Of a DNA stretch of 11,680 nucleotides, positions 7,117-11,680 are shown one piece after another (the first letter of the stretch is position 1; every line of letters begins with the position of its first letter). The stretch comes from Candidatus Altimarinota bacterium (GTDB lineage Bacteria; Patescibacteriota; Gracilibacteria; CAIRYL01): assembly GCA_027053135.1 (NCBI GenBank), contig JALUEA010000070.1, positions 1-11,680 on the forward strand. The letters run 5' to 3'. The notes under the pieces were generated by a model. The model searched no databases, was not told the origin of the DNA, and saw only the letters and a program-made list of their open reading frames with translations. The translations under genes and the position numbers were made by a program.

Positions 7117-8463
7117 ATGACTTTGATTGTGAAACCTTTTAGAAAGCCTCTTATAAAAAATATTACGGTTCCTGGTTCAAAATCGTTAACAAATCGCTTT
7201 TTTCCATTAGCCGTGTTAAGTGAAACACCTGTTGTTATAAAAGGTGCTTTAGAAAGTGAAGATGCACAAATTATGAGAGATGCATTGAGTAAAATGGGGG
7301 TTAAAATAACAGAGATAAAAACAGAATCTGGTATTTCTAATTGGAAAATTGAAACGGCTGATTTTTTTACTAATACGGATGATATTACGATTTTTTGCGG
7401 AAATTCTGGAACAAGTATTCGGTTTTTAACGGCTTTATGTGCTTTGAGAAAAGGAAAAACAACATTTACAGGAACACAGAGGATGTCTGTTCGTCCTATT
7501 GGAGATTTATGTGATGCATTACAACATTTAGGTGTTAATATTGAATATAAGGAAAAAAAACATTTTCCTCCTCATACACTTTTTCCAGCAAGTATTTTTA
7601 CACACAGTTGTGAACGATTTGCTGGTATGAGAAAACAAATGCGATCGGTTCATCTTTCTGGAAAGTTATCATCTCAGTTTTTTACAGCATTGTTTCATAT
7701 TGCTCCACGAATTGGTTTAGAAATTATTGTTGATGACGAATTAGTTTCAAAACCATATGTTGATATGACCATTTCGGTAATGAATGATTTTGGTATAGAG
7801 ATAGAAAATAGAGATAATGCGTATAAAGTATTTCGTATTAAACAACAGCAGTTTACGGCTCCAGATACTGTTTTTGTAGAAGGTGATGCTTCGAGTGCAA
7901 CATATCCATTAGCAATTGGATTACTTACTGGAGGAGAAGTGATTATTGAGAATTTACCGAAAAATTCATTGCAAGGAGATGCAAAATTTACAGAATTGGT
8001 TATTGATACAATGCGAAATCCTCAATATGTGCAGTATAGAAAAGAGCATGGAATACAGAGTAAAAATCCATTTAATCCAGTGCGACCTCTTGGAGAAATA
8101 GATTTAGAAGATATACCAGATGCAGCGTTAACAGCAATTGCACTTTGTGGGTATGCTGATGGGTATACAAAAATTACTGGTCTTTCAACATTGCGTCATA
8201 AAGAGTGTGATAGATTGTTTGCAATGGAAATAAATTTACGAAAAATGGGAATTACGGTACAAACAGGAGATGATTATATAGAAATTTGGGGAGATTCACA
8301 AAAAATTCATGGAGCAGAAATTGAATGTTTTGATGATCATCGTATTGCTATGAGTTTTGCTGTATTAGGAACGGTTGTTGAGAATGTAAAAATTTTAGAT
8401 CCTGATTGTACCAAAAAAACATTTCCAACATTTTGGGAATCGTTAGAACAATGGAGAGTGTAG
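7117..8463 (+). CDS. aroA: 3-phosphoshikimate 1-carboxyvinyltransferase (EPSP synthase)
   Basis: This 448-residue cytoplasmic enzyme joins PEP to shikimate-3-phosphate to give EPSP, the step before chorismate synthase. Visible motifs are PGSKS with Lys22, NSGTSIR (96-102), RMSVRPIGD (122-130), SSQF (185-188), GDASSATYPLA (256-266), SLQGDAKF (284-291), DIPDAA with Asp335, LRHKECDR with Glu363 and Arg366 (359-366), DDHRIAMSF (406-414) and KTFPTFW (434-440). These cover the known substrate and catalytic residues. The GDASSATYP, SLQGDA, DDHR-AMSF and KTFPTFW wording reminds me of the EPSP synthase domain of fungal AROM proteins, though that is from memory. About 20 residues after 300 (NPQYVQYRKEHG) fit typical bacterial sequences poorly. 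The start follows an extended -10 box and no Shine-Dalgarno sequence. The TAG stop faces the pyk stop across 8 bases. Its product feeds the fusion enzyme at 151-1809. Confidence 0.95.
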   Translation: MTLIVKPFRKPLIKNITVPGSKSLTNRFFPLAVLSETPVVIKGALESEDAQIMRDALSKMGVKITEIKTESGISNWKIETADFFTNTDDITIFCGNSGTSIRFLTALCALRKGKTTFTGTQRMSVRPIGDLCDALQHLGVNIEYKEKKHFPPHTLFPASIFTHSCERFAGMRKQMRSVHLSGKLSSQFFTALFHIAPRIGLEIIVDDELVSKPYVDMTISVMNDFGIEIENRDNAYKVFRIKQQQFTAPDTVFVEGDASSATYPLAIGLLTGGEVIIENLPKNSLQGDAKFTELVIDTMRNPQYVQYRKEHGIQSKNPFNPVRPLGEIDLEDIPDAALTAIALCGYADGYTKITGLSTLRHKECDRLFAMEINLRKMGITVQTGDDYIEIWGDSQKIHGAEIECFDDHRIAMSFAVLGTVVENVKILDPDCTKKTFPTFWESLEQWRV

Positions 8464-8471
8464 AATTTGTG

Positions 8472-9512
8472 TTATCGAGTTTGTGTTGCTGCATCAATTA
8501 CCTTTTTCATTACTTGTACTGATTTGATAGGAAATTTCCCTGCGGCAGTTTCTCCAGAAAGCATTGTATAATCAGCATTTTGCCAAACAGCAAGAGTAAT
8601 ATCAGACACTTCTGCACGAGTAGGTCGTGGGTGATCTATCATTGATTCAAGCATTTCTGTTGCAATAATAACTTCACAATTATATTTTTTTCCTGTTTCT
8701 ACTATAGTTCTTTGTTTTGCTGGAATAAATTCAAAAGGTGTTTCTATCCCAAGATCACCTCGAGCTACCATTAATCCATCAGAAATTTGAGCTATTTCTT
8801 CGAGATTATCCATTCCTTTTTGTGTTTCAATCTTTGCATAAATTTTGATTTTTTTATTATGTGTTTCTTCGTACTCTTTACAGAGCTTGTGTACATATTC
8901 AATATCTGAAGCTTGTCGTACAAAAGAGAGAGCAATAGAGTCAATTCCATTTTCTAATCCAAACAAAATATCGTTTTTATCTTTTTCTGTTGTTGTAAAA
9001 ATGGAAACATCTTTTCCAACTAAATTTACATGTCTTCGAGATGATATTTCCCCTGATTGTAAAACTTTTGTAACGATACTATTGGTATTCATATTGATAG
9101 ATATTACTTCTAAATTTTGGAGTCCAGAATTCAGTGCGATAATATCACCAATACTGACATCATTTGGAAAGTGTTTGTAGTTCATAAAGAGTTTTTTTTG
9201 TTCTTTTGTAAAAACATCTTGTTCTTCTAGAGTAGTTACTAATTCTAATATTTCTCCTTTTGTAATAGAAAAAGAGCTTGGATTTCCATTAGTATCAACA
9301 ATATCTCCTGTTCGTATTTCTGGACCTTTGGTGTCAAGCATTATTATTGCATGTGGTTGTACAGATCGAATTGTTTCTATACATTTTTTATGCCATGTAT
9401 GTGAGTTGTGTGAAAAATTAAGTCGAAAAATACCTACTCCTGCATTGATAAGTGCTGTAATTTTTTCTTTTGAGTTGGAACTTGGTCCAAGTGTTGCAAT
9501 AATTTTTGTCAT
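8472..9512 (-). CDS. pyk: Pyruvate kinase lacking the C-terminal domain
   Basis: This 346-residue enzyme converts PEP and ADP to pyruvate and ATP, the last glycolytic step. The barrel (A) and lid (B) domains are present: TKIIATLGPSS (2-12), RLNFSHN with Arg30, Asn32 and Ser34, DTKGPEIRTG (60-69), a lid domain at about 70-165, and KIET with Lys227 and Glu229. Also present are ARGDLG with Asp253, ATEMLESM with Thr285, and PRPTRAE (295-301). Lys227, Glu229, Asp253 and Thr285 all sit seven after E. coli Lys220, Glu222, Asp246 and Thr278. The protein ends about 25 residues after MLSGETAAG (317-325), where typical enzymes of about 470 residues continue into a C-terminal domain that binds allosteric effectors. 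The stop is followed at once by the end of aroA on the other strand, so no shifted remainder exists. The substrate-side residues look intact, so a small unregulated active enzyme is likely. Confidence 0.93.
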   Translation of the reverse strand: MTKIIATLGPSSNSKEKITALINAGVGIFRLNFSHNSHTWHKKCIETIRSVQPHAIIMLDTKGPEIRTGDIVDTNGNPSSFSITKGEILELVTTLEEQDVFTKEQKKLFMNYKHFPNDVSIGDIIALNSGLQNLEVISINMNTNSIVTKVLQSGEISSRRHVNLVGKDVSIFTTTEKDKNDILFGLENGIDSIALSFVRQASDIEYVHKLCKEYEETHNKKIKIYAKIETQKGMDNLEEIAQISDGLMVARGDLGIETPFEFIPAKQRTIVETGKKYNCEVIIATEMLESMIDHPRPTRAEVSDITLAVWQNADYTMLSGETAAGKFPIKSVQVMKKVIDAATQTR

Positions 9513-9552
9513 GGAAAATAAATAATGAAAGAAATGAAAAATATGAGTTAAA

Positions 9553-9581
9553 ATAGTATCATATTAAAATGTATATATCAA
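9553..9581 (-). promoter_or_regulatory. Predicted promoter for pyk
   Basis: On the minus strand, TTGATA (9581-9576), a 17-base spacer and TACTAT (9558-9553) form a sigma70-like promoter. The -10 is preceded by TGA, so it is also an extended -10 (TGATACTAT). Transcription would begin near 9546, leaving about 34 bases before the ATG at 9512. Confidence 0.5.
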
Positions 9582-9601
9582 TATTATAAAAAATATGATA
9601 C
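9556..9601. repeat. Perfect 10-bp inverted repeat in the pyk/purM divergent region
   Basis: GTATCATATT (9556-9565) and AATATGATAC (9592-9601) are exact reverse complements, separated by 26 bases. Each arm carries the TGATAC core of an extended -10 box, one for pyk (minus strand) and one for purM (plus strand). The repeat may simply be two near-identical promoters facing apart, or a pair of sites for one regulator. Confidence 0.75.
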
Positions 9602-9604
9602 AAT
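9596..9604 (+). promoter_or_regulatory. Extended -10 promoter for purM
   Basis: TGATACAAT fits TGnTATAAT with one mismatch. Transcription would start near 9611, about 35 bases before the ATG at 9646. No good -35 is visible at 17 bases upstream. The matching minus-strand box for pyk is TGATACTAT. Confidence 0.45.
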
Positions 9605-9645
9605 ATACGTATTGAGATTATATTTTTATTTTATTGTTCACGAGT

Positions 9646-10755
9646 ATGGCAACATATGCAGATTCAGGTGTTGATATTTCTGTAGGGGAGAAAGCATCAA
9701 AGATTGCGTATCATTATGCAAAAAGTACATTTTCTTCACGAGATGGATTAAAAGGAACTCCATTAATTCAAGATGGGGGATTTGCAGGAGCTATTGATAT
9801 GGGGGAGTATTTAATGATTAATAATTGTGATGGAGTAGGAACAAAAATTGATATTGCATTAGAAATGCAGAATTTTACAGGGTTAGGTCGTGATTTACTT
9901 GCTATGACAGTAGATGATGCTATTTGTGTTGGAGCAGAAGTTGTATCAATTACGAACACAATTGATACGAATAAAGTCAATCCGAAGGAAATTGAACAAA
10001 TGATGAAAAGTTTAGCGGAAGTATGTATTCAAGAAAAAGTATTAATTCCTGGAGGAGAAATAGCAGAATTAGGAAATACCCTTTCAAAATCTATTTGGAA
10101 TAGTAGTGCTACTGGAATTGTAGAAAAAGAGAAATTTATTACTGGAGAAAATATTAAACCTGGGCAGGTTGTTATTGCTCTTCAAGAATTTGGATTTCGT
10201 TCAAATGGTTTTTCTCTTATTCGGCATATTTTAAAAGAAAATAATATATCTTTTTTTGATACATGTGATGAATTTCAAGGAGATGATAAAGGGAAACAAT
10301 GGGGAGAAATCCTTTTAAAACCGTGTATTGTATATCATGGAGCTTTATTAGAAATTTTAGGTCGATATGGAAAAAAACGAACAATTGATGTGAGTGGAAT
10401 TGTGCATGTAACGGGAGGAGGTCTTGCAGGAAACTTTTTCAGAATTTTAAAGGAGAAAAAGCTAGGGGCGTATTTGCCCAATATTTTTCCTATGCCACCA
10501 GTAATGAATATTTTACAACGATTAGGAAATGTTGATGATAGAGAGGCATATAAAACATGGAATTGTGGGAATGGAATGCTTATGATTTGTGATGAATCAG
10601 ATGCTGAACACGTAATAGCATTGTTAAAAGAACAAAATATTAATGCTCAAATTGCTGGTACTATTACGGATACACCGCATATTATTCATAAAAATTGGGG
10701 AGCATTTGCAACTTCAGAGACGGAAATGCTTGAATTTATAGAAGAAGAAAAATAA
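9646..10755 (+). CDS. purM: PurM-like phosphoribosylformylglycinamidine cyclo-ligase (AIR synthetase)
   Basis: This 369-residue protein belongs to the PurM/SelD/HypE/ThiL ATP-binding superfamily and is closest to PurM, which closes FGAM to aminoimidazole ribonucleotide using ATP in purine synthesis. Evidence: YADSGVDISVG at 4-14 (PurM YxDAGVDIDAG), DGVGTK (62-67), GRDLLAMTVDD (81-91, for the MNVNDI segment), GGEIAEL (136-142, usually GGETAEMP), SNGFSLIR (186-193), HVTGGGLAGN (254-263) and TWNCGNGM (304-311, for FNMGxGM). Several motifs deviate, and it is about 20 residues longer than usual, so substrate specificity is less certain than fold. The frame stays open to a TTG at 9634. I chose the ATG at 9646 because it gives a PurM-like N-terminus. 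No other purine gene is in the window. It is divergent from pyk and ends 81 bases before the first tRNA. Confidence 0.8.
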   Translation: MATYADSGVDISVGEKASKIAYHYAKSTFSSRDGLKGTPLIQDGGFAGAIDMGEYLMINNCDGVGTKIDIALEMQNFTGLGRDLLAMTVDDAICVGAEVVSITNTIDTNKVNPKEIEQMMKSLAEVCIQEKVLIPGGEIAELGNTLSKSIWNSSATGIVEKEKFITGENIKPGQVVIALQEFGFRSNGFSLIRHILKENNISFFDTCDEFQGDDKGKQWGEILLKPCIVYHGALLEILGRYGKKRTIDVSGIVHVTGGGLAGNFFRILKEKKLGAYLPNIFPMPPVMNILQRLGNVDDREAYKTWNCGNGMLMICDESDAEHVIALLKEQNINAQIAGTITDTPHIIHKNWGAFATSETEMLEFIEEEK

Positions 10756-10773
10756 TAAGAAAAATTTTTTGTT

Positions 10774-10789
10774 TGGTATAAAAATACCA
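10774..10789. repeat. Small perfect hairpin downstream of purM
   Basis: TGGTAT (10774-10779) pairs with ATACCA (10784-10789) around AAAA. It begins 19 bases past the purM stop but is followed by TTGCAAATG rather than a T run, so it is at best a weak terminator or an mRNA 3'-end structure. It abuts the tRNA promoter. Confidence 0.4.
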
Positions 10790-10818
10790 TTGCAAATGTT
10801 TTATAAAGTGTTTACTAT
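10790..10818 (+). promoter_or_regulatory. Predicted promoter of the tRNA-rpmH-rnpA unit
   Basis: TTGCAA (10790-10795) and TACTAT (10813-10818) are separated by 17 bases. The expected start, near 10825, is about 12 bases before the first tRNA. The same TACTAT box is used in the predicted pyk promoter. Confidence 0.45.
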
Positions 10819-10836
10819 TGATGCTGCATGTTTTGT

Positions 10837-10913
10837 GACACGGTAGCTCAGTTGGTTAGAGCGCGGGACTCATAACCCCGAGGTCGGCAGTTCAAATCTG
10901 CCTCGTGTCACCA
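10837..10913 (+). tRNA. tRNA-Met (CAU), elongator type, CCA encoded
   Basis: All arms fold: acceptor GACACGG with TCGTGTC (one G-U pair), D stem GCTC/GAGC, T stem GGCAG/CTGCC with loop TTCAAAT, discriminator A10910 and encoded CCA. The anticodon CAT is at 10871-10873. The G1-C72 pair and the C11-G24 pair exclude an initiator. The anticodon stem CGGGA/CCCCG has an A-C mismatch (A10868 with C10876) next to the loop. A CAU anticodon could also be the lysidine-modified tRNA-Ile2; elongator Met is my preference, not a proof. Confidence 0.9.
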
Positions 10914-10922
10914 TGAGAATTT

Positions 10923-10972
10923 GTGTATTTCGCTTTGACAAAGACAAGAGAGTGTGCGAAGATACACTTCGC
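10923..10972 (+). promoter_or_regulatory. Two mutually exclusive hairpins in the tRNA-Met/tRNA-Gln spacer
   Basis: GTGTATTTCGC (10923-10933) can pair with GCGAAGATACAC (10956-10967) in 11 bp with one bulged G (10961). The same GCGAAG (10956-10961) can instead pair with CTTCGC (10967-10972) in a perfect 6-bp hairpin with an ATACA loop. The shared strand makes these alternatives. Without a T run it does not look like a terminator; a processing signal or conformational switch is possible. Confidence 0.45.
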
Positions 10973-10985
10973 TAAAATATGCTAT

Positions 10986-11060
10986 TACCCTGTCGCCAAG
11001 TGGTAAGGCAGTGGGTTTTGATCCCATCATTCCTAGGTTCGAATCCTAGCAGGGTAGCCA
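10986..11060 (+). tRNA. tRNA-Gln (UUG), CCA encoded
   Basis: The acceptor TACCCTG pairs perfectly with CAGGGTA, and U1-A72 is typical of bacterial tRNA-Gln. D stem GCC/GGC, anticodon stem GTGGG/CCCAT (one G-U) with loop TTTTGAT and anticodon TTG, T stem CTAGG/CCTAG with loop TTCGAAT, discriminator G and encoded CCA are all present. The sequence closely resembles E. coli tRNA-Gln. Confidence 0.95.
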
Positions 11061-11067
11061 TTTTTAT

Positions 11068-11144
11068 GGACCTGTAGCTCAGTTGGTTAGAGCGCACGAC
11101 TGATAATCGTGAGGTCAGAAGTTCAACTCTTCTCAGGTCCACCA
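11068..11144 (+). tRNA. tRNA-Ile (GAU), CCA encoded
   Basis: The acceptor GGACCTG pairs perfectly with CAGGTCC. D stem GCTC/GAGC, anticodon stem CACGA/TCGTG with loop CTGATAA and anticodon GAT, T stem AGAAG/CTTCT with loop TTCAACT, discriminator A and encoded CCA are intact. It lies 7 bases after tRNA-Gln and only 24 bases before rpmH. Confidence 0.96.
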
Positions 11145-11168
11145 GTTTAATTTTTAAAATAACAAGAG

Positions 11169-11297
11169 ATGCTTTCTAAAGGAAATAAACGACGACGAAA
11201 ACGAAGACACGGATTTCTTCTTCGAATGCGAACACCAGGAGGACGGGCTGTAATTAAAGCGCGAAGAGCAAAAGGAAGATGGAGATTATCGGCGTAA
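11169..11297 (+). CDS. rpmH: 50S ribosomal protein L34 (bL34)
   Basis: This small gene encodes a 42-residue, arginine- and lysine-rich large-subunit ribosomal protein. The core [11 protein letters not shown] (6-16), RMRTPGGR (19-26) and [12 protein letters not shown] (31-42) match the L34 pattern (RKRxxHGFRARM, GRxVLxxRRxKGRxxL). The N-terminus is atypical: MLSKG replaces the usual M-KRT-QPS. An in-frame TAA at 11160-11162 rules out a longer protein. The ATG follows tRNA-Ile by 24 bases, too little for a separate promoter, so the mRNA probably shares a transcript with the tRNAs. rnpA follows after 36 bases, the usual rpmH-rnpA order, but here with tRNAs upstream where dnaA often lies. Confidence 0.93.
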   Translation: MLSKGNKRRRKRRHGFLLRMRTPGGRAVIKARRAKGRWRLSA

Positions 11298-11333
11298 TTA
11301 TAAGGGAAAGATTTTTTTATATGGATACGGGTT

Positions 11334-11680
11334 ATGGCTTTTAAAAGATGCGATCGATTAAATAAATCTTCAATAATATCACTTGTTTCTCGAAAAGGAG
11401 CTTCTCTGAAGACTCCTTTTTTTCGCGTAAAATTTTTACCAGCACGATTTGGAAACACAAAAATAGCAATTATTATTTCAAAAAAAGTAGAAAAAAGTGC
11501 AGTGAGAAGAAATTGTATTCGACGGAAACTTTCGTCGTGTGTTCAGAATATATTGAAAAAAAGAGGAGAAAGAGAACCATCTTCTTTTTTAATACTTTTT
11601 TTCCCTACAAAGAAAGTACTTGAAGAACAGTATGAATATACTCTATTGGAAGAGCATGTTGTGACGAGTTTCGAAAAAAT
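11334..11680 (+). CDS. rnpA: Ribonuclease P protein component (3' end outside the window)
   Basis: The first 115 codons are visible. RnpA is the protein subunit of RNase P, which cuts the 5' leader from pre-tRNAs together with its RNA subunit. Supporting features are the N-terminal FKRCDRLNK (3-11), the central strand around FFRVKFLP and IAIIISKKV, and the signature KSAVRRNCIRRKL, matching the family pattern AVKRNRIKRxxRE in the RNA-binding helix. A basic helix (NILKKRGERE) and a hydrophobic strand (SFLILFFP) follow as in the family. The ATG at 11334 gives the expected N-terminus; the next in-frame stop upstream is the TAA at 11301. Family members are usually about 110-125 residues, so little should be missing. 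It lies downstream of rpmH and three tRNA genes, which are RNase P substrates. Confidence 0.9.
   Translation, partial: MAFKRCDRLNKSSIISLVSRKGASLKTPFFRVKFLPARFGNTKIAIIISKKVEKSAVRRNCIRRKLSSCVQNILKKRGEREPSSFLILFFPTKKVLEEQYEYTLLEEHVVTSFEK

Noticed and set aside
8845..9525. Plus-strand open frames (8845-9180 and 9328-9525) across pyk
   Set aside because: They are antisense to conserved pyruvate kinase motifs.
9634..9645. TTG start for PurM, adding four residues
   Set aside because: The ATG at 9646 gives a family-like N-terminus, and there is no ribosome binding site to favour the TTG.
10935..10940. Consensus -35 TTGACA in the tRNA-Met/tRNA-Gln spacer
   Set aside because: The hexamer 17 bases downstream is GAAGAT, a poor -10, and the TTGACA lies in the loop of the larger hairpin. 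A second promoter is possible but unsupported.
11321..11344. Seven-codon mini-ORF (MDTGYGF) overlapping the rnpA start
   Set aside because: Too short to judge, and no leader-peptide feature such as a codon run is present.
11147..11458. 103-codon open frame on the minus strand over rpmH and rnpA
   Set aside because: It is the antisense of two well-supported genes and its translation resembles no family; the repeated arginine codons of rpmH explain its openness.
1..11680. Mobile element, CRISPR array, toxin-antitoxin pair or defence island
   Set aside because: No direct-repeat array, terminal inverted repeats, transposase, integrase or toxin-like gene was found; the helicase-nuclease lacks the companion genes of known defence systems.

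Overview
This is an AT-rich, densely packed bacterial window with no gene-free stretch longer than about 125 bases. It holds nine complete protein genes, one gene cut by the right edge, three tRNA genes and several promoter-like and inverted-repeat sites. All nine complete genes stop at TAA (7) or TAG (2), never TGA. Translation with the standard code gives intact conserved proteins, so UGA is not a common sense codon here. No start codon has a convincing Shine-Dalgarno sequence. Compact genes, a pyruvate kinase without its C-terminal domain, an Lgt-like protein without its catalytic residues and a helicase-nuclease fusion suggest a reduced or divergent lineage. A candidate-phyla-radiation group related to Peregrinibacteria or Gracilibacteria, but not UGA-recoded, would fit. 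That placement is inference and weakly held.

Layout, left to right. (1) 151-1809, +: a fusion of an AroQ-type chorismate mutase with an anthranilate synthase component I (TrpE-like). (2) 1934-5931, +: a probable two-gene unit made of an Lgt-fold membrane protein and a large UvrD-type helicase carrying a C-terminal PD-(D/E)XK nuclease with a probable Fe-S cysteine set. (3) 5935-6453, -: an unrecognised lysine-rich protein whose reading frame crosses a 26-base homopolymer; it meets the helicase gene tail to tail with 3 bases between. (4) 6538-8463, +: dihydrofolate reductase (folA) and EPSP synthase (aroA), the latter with its own extended -10 box. (5) 8472-9512, -: a short pyruvate kinase, converging on aroA with an 8-base gap. 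(6) 9646-10755, +: a PurM-like AIR synthetase, divergent from pyk; the shared promoter region contains a perfect 10-bp inverted repeat that places near-identical extended -10 boxes on the two strands. (7) 10837-11680, +: tRNA-Met(CAU), tRNA-Gln(UUG), tRNA-Ile(GAU), rpmH (L34) and rnpA (RNase P protein, incomplete), probably one transcription unit.

The metabolic genes centre on aromatic and one-carbon metabolism. AroA makes the precursor of chorismate, and the fusion protein can send chorismate to prephenate (Phe/Tyr) and to anthranilate (Trp). DHFR maintains tetrahydrofolate, pyruvate kinase consumes PEP (also a substrate of AroA), and PurM is one purine step. In the last block, the RNase P protein gene lies downstream of tRNAs whose 5' ends RNase P matures.

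I see no CRISPR array, insertion sequence, toxin-antitoxin pair or defence island. The best candidates for something undescribed are the chorismate mutase-TrpE fusion, the Lgt-like pseudoenzyme, the homopolymer-bearing gene and the paired alternative hairpins between two of the tRNAs.
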